In this document: positions 1 through 8,766 of the stretch, one piece after another | How the letters are laid out: every line of letters starts with the position of its first letter | Numbering within the stretch: the stretch's first letter is position 1 | Assembly (NCBI GenBank): GCA_003298465.1 | Contig: QNGA01000004.1 | Location: 248,001-312,000 of the forward strand | From: a halophilic archaeon | GTDB lineage: Archaea; Halobacteriota; Halobacteria; Halobacteriales; Haladaptataceae | Direction of reading: 5' to 3' | DNA length: 64,000 nucleotides | Position numbers and translations under genes: made by a program | The notes under the pieces: generated by a model | What the model was told of the DNA's origin: nothing | Database searches by the model: none | The model's input: only the letters and a program-made list of their open reading frames with translations

Positions 1-922
1 CCGACAGCGCCGCCAGCACGTCGGCCGCGTCCTCCGGCGCGACCGTCGCCAGCAGCGTCCCCTCGCTCGTCGACGCCCAGGGGTCGATGTCGAAGAACTC
101 GCAGGCTTCGCGTACTCCGGGGAGGACGGGAACCGCGTCGCGGTCGACGTCGAGGCGCACGCCCGCGGCGCGGGCCAGCTCGACGAGCGCGCCGTGGACG
201 CCGCCCTCCGTCGCGTCGTGCATCGCCGACACCTCGCCCGCCGCGGCGGCGACCAGGGCGTCCTCGACCGGACTCATGTCGTAGAACCGCCCCTTCGCGG
301 TCTCGACGGTCTCCGCGGGGAGGTCGACCTGGTCCTCGAACAGGGTGACCATGAACCCCGCCGCCTCGACCGCCGGTCCCTTCGTGACCAGGACGCGGTC
401 GCCGGGGCGAGCGCCGTCCGGCCGCACGAGGTCGTCCGCGTCGCCGACCGCGAGCGTCGTCGCCCCGCCGACCCAGGGGTACCGACAGTCGGCGTAGCGG
501 GCGGTGTGACCCGTCACGACGCTCACGTCGAACCGCCGGAGTTCCCGGTCGAAGGTCTCCCAGACGGTGGCGAACTCCTCGTCGGTTATCTCTGGCGGCA
601 GGTTGAAGTCCACCGCGAGATGGGTGGGCGCCAGGCCGCTGACCGCCACGTCGCTCAGGACGACGTGGACCGCGAACCAGGCCGCGCGCTCGAAGCCGAG
701 GCCGGGGGTCAGCGAGAGCGGGTCGGTCGCCAGCGCGACGACCGGTCCGCCCTGGTCGGTGGAGTCGTCAGACTCGGTCTGACGAGCCATCGTCCCGAGG
801 TCGACGACGCCGAAGTCGACGCCGTGTTGCGGGCCCAGCGCCACGTCCGCGCGCCCGGCTCCGAGGTTCGGGTAGATGTACTCCTCGAAGAACTCGCGGT
901 CCACCTTGCCCAGGTCGGCCAT
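1..922 (-). CDS. AIR synthase-related (PurM/HypE-fold) protein, C-terminus cut by window edge
   Basis: About 307 residues are visible from ATG at 922 to the left edge, so the C-terminus is missing. The order of elements matches the PurM/HypE/SelD superfamily: a first half with DPLSLTPG and a VHVVLSDVAVSG segment where the family places metal/ATP-binding Asp residues, and a second half with the ATP-binding AMHDATEGGVHGAL stretch. These proteins use ATP to activate an amide or carbonyl-type substrate. No hydrogenase or other Hyp gene is seen in the window, so a HypE role is not supported and the substrate is unknown. The family call is strong; the function is open. It is divergent from the dehydrogenase gene starting at 1045. 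Confidence 0.82.
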   Translation of the reverse strand, partial: MADLGKVDREFFEEYIYPNLGAGRADVALGPQHGVDFGVVDLGTMARQTESDDSTDQGGPVVALATDPLSLTPGLGFERAAWFAVHVVLSDVAVSGLAPTHLAVDFNLPPEITDEEFATVWETFDRELRRFDVSVVTGHTARYADCRYPWVGGATTLAVGDADDLVRPDGARPGDRVLVTKGPAVEAAGFMVTLFEDQVDLPAETVETAKGRFYDMSPVEDALVAAAAGEVSAMHDATEGGVHGALVELARAAGVRLDVDRDAVPVLPGVREACEFFDIDPWASTSEGTLLATVAPEDAADVLAALS

Positions 923-1044
923 ACTCGGGGTATCTCCGGGGCGTACTAAGCGGTGGTGGTTCCTCCCGGACCTGGGAGGTATCGACCCCTCGTCGCACGG
1001 GCCCGGCCACGAACTATACGGCCGGAGAGCGTCCACACCCACCC

Positions 1045-1818
1045 ATGACGAGGATAGCAGTCACCGGCGCGGCGGGCAACGTCGGACGGCAGGCGCTCCG
1101 GGCGCTCGACGACCACGAGGTGACGCCACTGGTCCACCACGAACAGGAGGACATCGACGGCGTCGTCACCGACGTGACCGACTACGAGTCGCTCGCGGAC
1201 GCGTTCGCCGGCCACGACGTGGTCGTCCACCTCGCGGCGAACCCGTCGCCGGAGGCCGACTGGAGCAGCGTCGTCGACGTGAACATCGAGGGCACGCACA
1301 ACGTCTACGAGGCGGCCCGGGAGCAGGACGTCGACCGCGTGGTCTTCGCCTCACCGAACCACGCTGTCGGGATGTACAACGCCGACGACCCGATGGAGAC
1401 CGAGTCGATGACCACCGAAGTCGCCGCCCCCGTCGACCCCGACGACCCGCCGCGCGCCGACTCCTTCTACGGCGTGAGCAAGGTGACCGGCGAGGCCGTC
1501 GGCAACCTGTACGCCGACCGTCACGGCATCGAGGTCGTGAACCTCCGCATCGGCTGGCTGTTGGACGAGGACGAACTCGCCGAGGAGCAGGACGCCGACC
1601 CCGGCCACGCCCGGTTCGCGCGGGCGATGTGGCTCAGCCCCAGGGACTGCCGGAACGTCGTCGAGGCCGCCGCGACCGCCGACCTCCCCGAGACGAGCGT
1701 CACCGCCCACGCCATCTCGCGCAACCACGACCGGTTCCTCGCCCTGTCGTGGACCGAGCAGGCGCTGGGCTACCGACCGCGCGACGACGCCAGCGAAGTG
1801 CTCGCCGACGACGCCTGA
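1045..1818 (+). CDS. NAD-dependent epimerase/dehydratase, Azf-like
   Basis: This 257-residue extended short-chain dehydrogenase begins with a Rossmann GAAGNVG loop (residues 8-14) and has an SFYGVSK segment supplying the YxxxK catalytic pair. The phrases PNHAVGMY and AMWLSPRDC resemble the haloarchaeal NAD-dependent glucose-6-phosphate dehydrogenase (Azf) and uronate dehydrogenase group. It is therefore probably a cytoplasmic sugar or sugar-acid dehydrogenase, but the substrate cannot be read from the sequence. A TATA-like CTATACGG lies about 27 bases before the ATG, which suggests a leaderless transcript. It is a single gene; the following LUD pair starts 58 bases downstream. Confidence 0.82.
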   Translation: MTRIAVTGAAGNVGRQALRALDDHEVTPLVHHEQEDIDGVVTDVTDYESLADAFAGHDVVVHLAANPSPEADWSSVVDVNIEGTHNVYEAAREQDVDRVVFASPNHAVGMYNADDPMETESMTTEVAAPVDPDDPPRADSFYGVSKVTGEAVGNLYADRHGIEVVNLRIGWLLDEDELAEEQDADPGHARFARAMWLSPRDCRNVVEAAATADLPETSVTAHAISRNHDRFLALSWTEQALGYRPRDDASEVLADDA

Positions 1819-1876
1819 GCGCCGGGGACGCTGCCGCCGGCGAAACAACGATGTGGTACGAATACGCAGGGAAAGC

Positions 1877-2383
1877 ATGGACACTGAAGTCGTCGCCGAG
1901 TTCGAGTCGTCGCTCCGTCGACTCGACGTCGGTCGGACGAAGACCACGACCGACGGGTTCGACGACGCGCTGGCGGACGTCGTCTCCCGACCGGCGGTCG
2001 GCGCGCCGCTCCCGTTCGACGGCGTCTCGCTGCCGGACGAAGTGACCGTCTCTCCGACGCCCGCCGAACTGGAGGCGTCGGCGACGGGCGTCACCGCGGC
2101 GAGTTTCGCCATCGCCTCGTACGGCAGCGTCGTCGTCCGGGCCACGCCGGAGGGAACGGAACCGGTGAGCCTCTTCCCGGACCGGCACGTCGCCGTGGTC
2201 CGCGAGAGCGACGTCGTACCGGGGATGACCGAGGCGTTCGAGCGACTCGGCGAGGAGATCCGGGCCGGGCGGGACAGCGCCGTCATCGCCACGGGACCGA
2301 GCGCGACCGCCGACATGGGCTCGCTCGTCCGCGGCGCACACGGGCCGAAAGACGTCCACGTCGTCGTGCTCGCCGACCGATGA
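1877..2383 (+). CDS. lutC: LUD-domain protein (LutC/YkgG type), lactate utilization
   Basis: The 168-residue protein starting MDTEVVAEFE carries a single LUD domain, as in LutC/LldG, the small subunit of the iron-sulfur L-lactate dehydrogenase complex that oxidises lactate to pyruvate. Features include the alternating small-residue strand around ASFAIASYGSVVV and the DRHVAVVRESDVVPG segment typical of the fold. An in-frame GTG 24 bases upstream would add eight basic residues unlike the rest of the protein, so the ATG at 1877 is preferred. The stop overlaps the start of the next gene (ATGA), which indicates translational coupling with the LutB-type subunit. Confidence 0.85.
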   Translation: MDTEVVAEFESSLRRLDVGRTKTTTDGFDDALADVVSRPAVGAPLPFDGVSLPDEVTVSPTPAELEASATGVTAASFAIASYGSVVVRATPEGTEPVSLFPDRHVAVVRESDVVPGMTEAFERLGEEIRAGRDSAVIATGPSATADMGSLVRGAHGPKDVHVVVLADR

Positions 2384-4596
2384 GTTCGGAGTCGCGCGAA
2401 GTCAAGGCGGAGAAGATTCGCCGCCTCATGGCGTCGGAGGGCGACGCCGTCGGCGAGAACACCCGCGGGTTCAACCAGGGTCGCTACGAGTCGGTCGCCC
2501 GCCTCGACGACTACGAGGAGCTGAAAGACGAGGCGCGCGCCATCAAGGAGGACGCCATCGAGCGCCTGCCGGACCTCGTCGAGCAACTGCGCGAGACCGT
2601 CGAGGCGAACGGTGGAACCGTGTACCTCGCCGACGACGCGGCGGACGCGAACCGGTACGTCGCCGACCTCGCCGACGAGCGGGACGCCGACACCGTCGTC
2701 AAGAGCAAGTCGATGACCTCGGAGGAGATCGAGGTCAACGACAGCCTCGAAGCGACGGGGGTGGACGTCGTCGAGACGGACCTCGGGGAGTGGGTGCTCC
2801 AGGTCGCCGACGACGCCCCCTCCCACCTCGTCGCGCCGGCCATCCACAAGTCCCGGGAGGGCATCGCGGAACTGTTCAACGAGCAGTTCGACCCCGAGGA
2901 TCCGCTGGAGACGGCGGAAGAGCTGACGGCGTTCGCCCGCGAGCGACTCGGCGAACGGATCGAGGACGCCGACGTGGGGATGACGGGCGCGAACTTCGTC
3001 ACGGCGGACACGGGAACCGTCGCGCTGGTCACCAGCGAGGGGAACGCGCGCAAGTCCACCGTCGTCCCGGACACCCACGTCGCCGTCGCGGGCGTCGAGA
3101 AGGTAGTTCCGAGCGTCGAGGACCTCCAGCCGTTCGTCGAACTCGTCGGTCGCTCGGGGACGGGGCAGGACGTCACCTCGTACGTCTCCCTGTTCACGCC
3201 GCCGGTCGACTCGCCGACCGTCGACTTCGACGATCGCGACGACCCTGGATTCGGCCACGGCGACGACGACGGCGCGGCCGACCGCGAGTTCCACCTCGTG
3301 CTCGTCGACAACGGCCGGATGGAGATGCGCGAGGACGACCAGCTCCGGGAGACCCTCTACTGTATCCGGTGTTCCGCCTGTGCGAACTCGTGTGCGAACT
3401 TCCAGCACGTCGGCGGTCACGCGTTCGGCGGCGAGACGTACACCGGCGGCATCGCCACCGGCTGGGAGGCCGGCGTCGAGGGGCTGGACAGCGCCGCCGA
3501 GTTCAACGACCTCTGTACGGGCTGTTCGCGGTGCGTGAACGCCTGCCCGGTGAAGATAGACGTCCCCTGGATAAACACCGTCGTCCGGGACCGGGTCAAC
3601 CGCGGCGAGGACGGTGAACTGGACTGGCTGGTCGAAGGGTTGACGCCGGACGAGGAACCCGGCGGCGTCGACCTCCAGAAGCGCCTGTTCGGCAACTTCG
3701 AGACGCTGGCGGAACTGGGCAGCGCGTTCGCCCCCGTCTCGAACTGGCTGGCCGACTCCGGGCCGGCCCGCGCCCTGCTGGAGCGCGCGGCGGGCGTCGA
3801 CCGGCGGCGCGACCTCCCCCGGTTCCGGCGCGAGACCCTCGTGGACTGGTTCGAGGACCGCGACGCCGAGGTGCGGAACCCGACCCGCGAGGCCGTCCTC
3901 TACCCCGACGTCTACACGAACCACGTCCAGGTCGAACGCGGAAAAGCCGCCGTCCGGGCGCTCGAAGCGCTCGACGTCCGGGTCCGGATTCCCGACGTGC
4001 GCTCCAGCGGGCGGGCCCCGCTCTCGCAGGGGATGATAGCGACCGCCGAGGAGCACGCCCACGACGTGTACGCCGCCCTCGCGGAACACGTCGACGCGGG
4101 CCGCGACGTCGTCGTCGTCGAACCGAGCGACCTCGCCATGTTCGACCGCGAGTACGAGAAGTTCCTCCCCGAGCGCTCCTACGAACGCCTCTCGGGCAAC
4201 AGCTACGAGGTCGTGGAGTACGTCTTCGGCCTGCTGGACGAGGGAGCCGACCCCGGAGCGCTCTCGGCCGGCGACGGCGAGGAGGTCGCGTACCACAGCC
4301 ACTGCCAGCAGCGGACGATGGGCCTGGACGCCCACACCGTCGCCGTACTCGAAGACCTTGGATACGACGTGCTCCTCTCGGAGGTCGAATGTTGCGGCAT
4401 GGCCGGGAGCTTCGGCTACAAGCAGGAGTACTACGAGCTGAGCGTGGACGTCGGCGACGACCTCCGCGAGCAGTTCACGACGCCCGACGCCAGCGACCGG
4501 ACCGTCGTCGCGAGCGGAACGTCCTGTCTCGAACAGCTCGACGCCCTGCTCCGGCGACCGACCCGCCATCCGGTCGAACTCGTCGCTCCCGAGTGA
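2380..4596 (+). CDS. lutB: LutB-type iron-sulfur LUD protein fused to a CCG (LutA-type) domain
   Basis: The 738-residue protein combines an N-terminal LUD domain (about residues 30-290), two 4Fe-4S motifs (C328, C331, C334, C338 and C379, C382, C385, C389) and a C-terminal cysteine-rich CCG domain with CC at 671-672. In Bacillus and E. coli-type systems LutB (LUD plus Fe-S) and LutA (CCG domains) are separate; here one polypeptide contains both functions, though with a single clear CCG pair. With LutC it should oxidise L-lactate in the cytoplasm and pass electrons to the respiratory chain. It overlaps lutC by four bases. No lactate permease or GntR-type LutR regulator is adjacent. Confidence 0.85.
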   Translation: MSSESREVKAEKIRRLMASEGDAVGENTRGFNQGRYESVARLDDYEELKDEARAIKEDAIERLPDLVEQLRETVEANGGTVYLADDAADANRYVADLADERDADTVVKSKSMTSEEIEVNDSLEATGVDVVETDLGEWVLQVADDAPSHLVAPAIHKSREGIAELFNEQFDPEDPLETAEELTAFARERLGERIEDADVGMTGANFVTADTGTVALVTSEGNARKSTVVPDTHVAVAGVEKVVPSVEDLQPFVELVGRSGTGQDVTSYVSLFTPPVDSPTVDFDDRDDPGFGHGDDDGAADREFHLVLVDNGRMEMREDDQLRETLYCIRCSACANSCANFQHVGGHAFGGETYTGGIATGWEAGVEGLDSAAEFNDLCTGCSRCVNACPVKIDVPWINTVVRDRVNRGEDGELDWLVEGLTPDEEPGGVDLQKRLFGNFETLAELGSAFAPVSNWLADSGPARALLERAAGVDRRRDLPRFRRETLVDWFEDRDAEVRNPTREAVLYPDVYTNHVQVERGKAAVRALEALDVRVRIPDVRSSGRAPLSQGMIATAEEHAHDVYAALAEHVDAGRDVVVVEPSDLAMFDREYEKFLPERSYERLSGNSYEVVEYVFGLLDEGADPGALSAGDGEEVAYHSHCQQRTMGLDAHTVAVLEDLGYDVLLSEVECCGMAGSFGYKQEYYELSVDVGDDLREQFTTPDASDRTVVASGTSCLEQLDALLRRPTRHPVELVAPE

Positions 4597-4752
4597 CGGC
4601 CGTGTCGGCGCCCGGCGACGAAGCGGACCGGCCCGTCGTTCGAACCGCCCGCGACCCCGCAGAGGCGACTGTTCGTTCGACGGCATCCCGTTATCGTCGA
4701 ACCGCGACACCAAGGGGAACATTCATATCACCCCCTCGACTGGAATCAGAGT

Positions 4753-5496
4753 ATGGCACGCGGGACGAGTCAGGGAGGCCTCGTGGACGCGATCCGATAC
4801 GACCTGCGTCGACTGCACGACGGGTGGATGGCGCTGTACTTTCCCCGACAACGGACGGGCGAGCACTCGGTCCTCGGCAAGTGGACGCCACAGAGCACGG
4901 CCGGGACGGTCGCCTACCGCTCGCTGGGGGCGCTCGGCGCACTGGTCGTCGGCCTGCTGTACCCGTTCGTCCTCTTCGGGTTCGCGATACGCTACCAGAC
5001 CCGGCGCATCGACCGCACCGCGGCGAGCCTCGGTGTCCTCGGCGTCGTCGTCCTCTCGCTGGTCGTCTGGGGCGCCCTGACCGCCGTCGCGTGGCGGCGC
5101 TTCTCCGACGCGGGGGTCATCGCCGTCGCCGCGTCCGGGGGCGTCGCGACCGTCGCGGCAGTGCTGGCCTACCTCACCAGTCGGTTCGGTGGTCGGTTCA
5201 CGACCGTGCTCTTCGCGTACCCCTTCGGTATGACGGCCATCTTCCTCCCGCCGGTCGTCGCCGCGCTGTACTCGCCGGCCCTCTCGGAGGTCGTCTTCCC
5301 GAACAGCGAGTCCATCGCGGTGTGGCTCCTCGACTACGTCCTCACGTACCGGAACGTCGACGAGTATCTCCGGTCGCGCTACGACCTCGAAGGGTTGGCG
5401 TACGTGGGCATGTGGTTCGGTATCGCCGTCCCGGTGGGCTGGGTCGTCGGTTTCTTCGTCTCGCTGGCGAATCTCGTCCGCCCGGAATCGGAGTAA
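4753..5496 (+). CDS. Conserved membrane protein of unknown function
   Basis: A 247-residue protein with a soluble N-terminus of about 55 residues rich in Arg, then roughly five hydrophobic segments (near 57-80, 90-112, 118-140, 152-175 and 212-238). No catalytic motif or known transporter signature is apparent. A TATA-like TTCATATC lies about 27 bases before the ATG, supporting this start and a leaderless transcript. The gene stands alone between the lut pair and a small membrane protein. The function is unknown. Confidence 0.72.
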   Translation: MARGTSQGGLVDAIRYDLRRLHDGWMALYFPRQRTGEHSVLGKWTPQSTAGTVAYRSLGALGALVVGLLYPFVLFGFAIRYQTRRIDRTAASLGVLGVVVLSLVVWGALTAVAWRRFSDAGVIAVAASGGVATVAAVLAYLTSRFGGRFTTVLFAYPFGMTAIFLPPVVAALYSPALSEVVFPNSESIAVWLLDYVLTYRNVDEYLRSRYDLEGLAYVGMWFGIAVPVGWVVGFFVSLANLVRPESE

Positions 5497-5528
5497 CCCT
5501 TAATCCGGTTCCGTCCTACCGTCCCCGC

Positions 5529-5714
5529 ATGGAGTTCGACATCGCAACGACGGCGGTCGGCTTTCTCGTCCTGTTCGGTATCATCGCGGTCGGGACGTTG
5601 ATGAGTCCGATGACGACCAGCACGGTGATGATGGTGCTCGGCGGCCTGGCCGTGTTCGGCGTCCTGACCCTGCTGCTCGGCGTGAAACACGGCGAGTACC
5701 GCGCGGCGCGCTGA
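5529..5714 (+). CDS. Small haloarchaeal membrane protein
   Basis: This 61-residue protein (MEFDIATTAV...) has two predicted membrane helices, about residues 8-27 and 33-53, separated by a short Met/Thr-rich turn. It starts with an ATG 33 bases after the preceding membrane-protein gene and may be cotranscribed with it. A longer frame through this stretch extends upstream in the wrong frame of the lutB gene and is not coding. Small double-helix membrane proteins like this are common in haloarchaea and have no assigned role. Confidence 0.62.
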   Translation: MEFDIATTAVGFLVLFGIIAVGTLMSPMTTSTVMMVLGGLAVFGVLTLLLGVKHGEYRAAR

Positions 5715-5815
5715 CCCACCGGCCGCCGACCCCGACGCCCGTTCTCGAACCGCCTCCGCGCTCCGACGTCCGACCTCCGACACTCCTTTGCCCCCGGACG
5801 CGCGAGTACCGCCCG

Positions 5816-6478
5816 ATGCCGGACCGCGACGGTCGCGACGCCCGCGACGCCCGCGACGTGCGCGAGACGTACGACCGCATCGCGGACCACTTCGCGAAGA
5901 CGCGCGAGTACCCCTGGCCGGAGGTCGAGTCCTTTCTCGCCGACCGGGACGCCGACGTGGCGCTCGACGTCGGCTGTGCGAACGGACGCCACGCCGAACT
6001 GCTGGCCGAGCGCGCCGGGCGCGTCGTCGGTCTCGACGTGAGCCGCGAGTTACTGGCGGAGGCGCGGGCGCGCGCCACCGAGCGGGCGTTCGACCTCGAG
6101 TTGGTACAGGGGGACGCGGCGGCGCTCCCCCTCGCCGACGCCGCGGTCGGGCTGGCGGTGTACGTCGCGACGCTCCACCACCTGCCGACTCGCGAGGCCC
6201 GCGTCGCCAGCCTGGACGAACTCGCGCGGGTGCTCGACCCCGGCGGCGCGGCGCTCGTCAGCGCCTGGAGCACGGCCCACGACCGCTTCGACCGCGAGGA
6301 GGGGTTCGACACCCGGGTCGACTGGACGCTGCCCGGCGGCGAGACGGTCCCCCGGTTCTACCACATCTACTCGCCGGACGAGTTCCGTGCGGACGTGGCC
6401 GCCAGCGCCCTGATTCCCGCCGAGGTGTTCGTCTCCAGCGGGAACTGCTACGCCGTCGTCCGCGCCGAGAAACAGTAA
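5816..6478 (+). CDS. Class I SAM-dependent methyltransferase, Trm9/ALKBH8-like
   Basis: The 220-residue protein has the class I methyltransferase motif I LDVGCANGRHAELLA (about residues 49-63), an acidic residue ending strand 2 (VVGLDVS), the QGDAAALPL motif and a VATLHHLPT segment. The HHLPT segment and a C-terminal PRFYHIYSPDEF stretch resemble the Trm9/ALKBH8 family that methylates the carboxymethyluridine at tRNA position 34. It lies directly before a tRNA-Gly gene, which is suggestive only. Small-molecule or other RNA substrates cannot be excluded. Confidence 0.78.
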   Translation: MPDRDGRDARDARDVRETYDRIADHFAKTREYPWPEVESFLADRDADVALDVGCANGRHAELLAERAGRVVGLDVSRELLAEARARATERAFDLELVQGDAAALPLADAAVGLAVYVATLHHLPTREARVASLDELARVLDPGGAALVSAWSTAHDRFDREEGFDTRVDWTLPGGETVPRFYHIYSPDEFRADVAASALIPAEVFVSSGNCYAVVRAEKQ

Positions 6479-6539
6479 CACCCTTAAGCCGGGGACCGCA
6501 ACGTCGGAGTGCGAATCGGGCGAGCGAAGTGAGCGAACC

Positions 6540-6610
6540 GCGCCGATGGTCTAGTGGTAGGACCTGAGCCTTCCAAGCTCATGGCCCGGGTTCAAATCCC
6601 GGTCGGCGCA
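6540..6610 (+). tRNA. tRNA-Gly(TCC)
   Basis: The sequence folds as a 71-base tRNA including the discriminator A. The acceptor pairs GCGCCGA with TCGGCGC, the anticodon stem TGAGC/GCTCA encloses the loop CTTCCAA with anticodon TCC, and the T arm is CCGGG-TTCAAAT-CCCGG. No intron is present and CCA is not encoded. Confidence 0.96.
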
Positions 6611-6690
6611 CTTCTGCGACGAACGGACGCGAGGAGCGAGCGTGTCGTCCCGGCGAACAGAGTTAACCTCCGGCCTGTCGACGACCGACC

Positions 6691-7707
6691 ATGCAGAGGG
6701 AGGAGGTTCGCACTGACCTGCCGGAGGAGGACGTTCCGAGCGAAGAGTTCGAGACGAGACTCCCGGCCAGGACCGCGTTCGGCCGCTGGTTCTTCTTCGA
6801 CGCGCACCGCGGAACGATAGTGGCACTGCTCCTGTTCGGCGTCTTCGTCTCGTTTCTCGGGCTCGGTCGGGCGGGTGCGGTCACCTTCCGGAATCAGACG
6901 ACGGTGACCCTGCTGTTGAGCGTGCTCATCGGCGGTAACTTCACGCTCATCACCATCGTCATCACGATAAACCAGCTCGTCCTCTCGCGCGAGTTCGGCA
7001 AGCCGCACAGTTTGCGCGAGCGCGACGAGGGAATCGCGGAGTTCCGCCGGAAGGTCCAGCATCGCACCGACGGGAGAACAAATCCCATAGACCCGTTCGA
7101 GTTCGTGCGGTCGATTTTGGCGACGATACGGGAGCGAGCGAGGACCGTTCGGAGAGCCAGCGCTGAGGTGACCGACCCGGAGTTACAAAGCGACGTCGAG
7201 GACTACGTCGAAGCCGTGACCGGGGAAACCGAGACGCTCGATACAGTTCTCGCGAACTCGAAGTTCGGATCGTTCCGCCCGCTCGTCTCGATGCTGTTCT
7301 ATCGCTCGGCGTGGCAGATACACAGCACCAACCGGATTCAGTACGAGCATCTCGACTCTCTCCCCGACTTCGCGCTCGATGCGCTCGACGACCTCGAAGA
7401 CCTCCTCCGAACCTTCAACGTCGCTCGGCAGTATCTCCAGACGATCTACCTTCAGGACCAGCTCGCCAAACTCTCGCGGTTCCTGCTCTACGTCGGCGTC
7501 CCGTCGCTTCTCGCCACCGGCTTGGCGATGCTCGTCTACACGCGAGGCACCGGAGTCACGGTCGCCGCCGACGCGCTCCCGATAGTGATCAGCGTCGCCG
7601 CGACGCTGGCGTTCACGCCGTTGGCCATCCTTCTCGCCTACGTGATCCGGGTCTCAACCATCGTGAGTCGGATGCCCTTCATCAATCCGTTCATCACGGA
7701 CGGGTGA
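6691..7707 (+). CDS. Conserved haloarchaeal membrane protein of unknown function
   Basis: The 338-residue protein has two helices near residues 47-67 and 73-97, a long charged helical region (about 105-260) and two more helices near 270-290 and 300-325. A topology with a large central cytoplasmic domain is likely. The conserved-looking TLITIVITINQLVLSREFG stretch lies at the end of helix 2. No enzymatic motif is visible. An AGTTAACC element about 28 bases upstream may be the promoter. The function is unknown. Confidence 0.72.
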   Translation: MQREEVRTDLPEEDVPSEEFETRLPARTAFGRWFFFDAHRGTIVALLLFGVFVSFLGLGRAGAVTFRNQTTVTLLLSVLIGGNFTLITIVITINQLVLSREFGKPHSLRERDEGIAEFRRKVQHRTDGRTNPIDPFEFVRSILATIRERARTVRRASAEVTDPELQSDVEDYVEAVTGETETLDTVLANSKFGSFRPLVSMLFYRSAWQIHSTNRIQYEHLDSLPDFALDALDDLEDLLRTFNVARQYLQTIYLQDQLAKLSRFLLYVGVPSLLATGLAMLVYTRGTGVTVAADALPIVISVAATLAFTPLAILLAYVIRVSTIVSRMPFINPFITDG

Positions 7708-7890
7708 GTCCGGGTCCCGCGTCGTCGACCGTCCACGTCTCCGTCGGTACCTCACGCTCGAACGGGGACGCCGCACCCCGTCGAGGGGCCCCGGTCGGCG
7801 CATCCGCCGTCCGCGTCCGCGACTCGGCCGGTCGCGTCGGCGTTCGGGCACAGCCTTCACTACGGTACGGCCAGTAGCAGTCGGACCACG

Positions 7891-8754
7891 ATGCCCGTTC
7901 AGGAATTTCTCGACGAGTTGTTCGTCGACTCCGCGCGACTCCTTCGCTCGGCGCTCAAGTTCGGAATCGGCTTCCTGGTCGTGTACGTCGTCGGCCGGGT
8001 GGTCGTCCGACCCGCCGTCGAGCGAGTGCTGGCGCTCCGGAAGGTCGAACCGACGCTCGAACGGGCGCTACAGAAGGTCGCGGGACTGGCGGTCGTGGTT
8101 CTCGCCGTCGCCGTCGGACTGGCGTTCGCCGGGTTCACTCGATTCCTGAGCGCGTCGGCGACGATAGTCGCGGCGGTCACGCTCGCGGTCGGCATCGCCG
8201 CCCAGGACCTCATAGGGAACCTGGTCAGCGGCGTGTTCATCGTCGGCGACAACCGGTTCAACATCGGCGACTGGATAGAGTGGGACGACAGGGCGGGGAC
8301 CATCGACGACATCGGGTTCCGAACCACGCAGATCCGGACCGCCGACAACGGCATCGTCACCGTCCCCAACTCCGAACTGACCTCGACGGCGGTGACGAAC
8401 ACCGTCCTCGCGGACAGGCGTCGACTCACGTACTCCGTCGAGACCGGCTACGGCGACGACCTGGACGTGGCGAGCGAAATCCTGCACGATTGCGCCGACG
8501 AGCGCTCCGCCGTTCTCGCCGATCCCGCACCCGAGATACGACTGACGAGCCTCGGGGATTCTGGCGTCGAACTGACGGCCATCTTCTGGGTTTCCGACCC
8601 GGACGAAACGGACATTCTCGAACTCCGCTCGGAGTACGGCCGCGACGTCAAAGAGCGGTTCGACGCCGCAGGCGTGGAACTGAGCCCGCCATCCCAGCAC
8701 GACCTCTCCGGACGGGTACAGGTAGACGACGCGTCGTCCGAGTACGGCCGGTAG
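7891..8754 (+). CDS. Small-conductance mechanosensitive channel, MscS family
   Basis: The 287-residue protein has three membrane helices (about 22-42, 63-84 and 87-110). The third leads into the glycine/alanine-rich pore helix and a beta domain with NIGDWIEWDD and VTVPNSELTSTAVTN, both diagnostic of MscS. The soluble vestibule domain follows to residue 287. Such channels release solutes on hypo-osmotic shock, which is important for salt-accumulating haloarchaea. A second MscS gene lies at 30863-31744 in this window and shares the DWIEWDD and VPNS motifs. Confidence 0.92.
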   Translation: MPVQEFLDELFVDSARLLRSALKFGIGFLVVYVVGRVVVRPAVERVLALRKVEPTLERALQKVAGLAVVVLAVAVGLAFAGFTRFLSASATIVAAVTLAVGIAAQDLIGNLVSGVFIVGDNRFNIGDWIEWDDRAGTIDDIGFRTTQIRTADNGIVTVPNSELTSTAVTNTVLADRRRLTYSVETGYGDDLDVASEILHDCADERSAVLADPAPEIRLTSLGDSGVELTAIFWVSDPDETDILELRSEYGRDVKERFDAAGVELSPPSQHDLSGRVQVDDASSEYGR

Positions 8755-8766
8755 ACCGCCCGCGGT

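Noticed and set aside
1351..4722. A 1123-codon open frame on the minus strand opposite lutC and lutB
   Set aside because: It lies opposite three well-supported genes, has no family motif and is a product of the high-G+C codon bias that leaves the antisense frame open.
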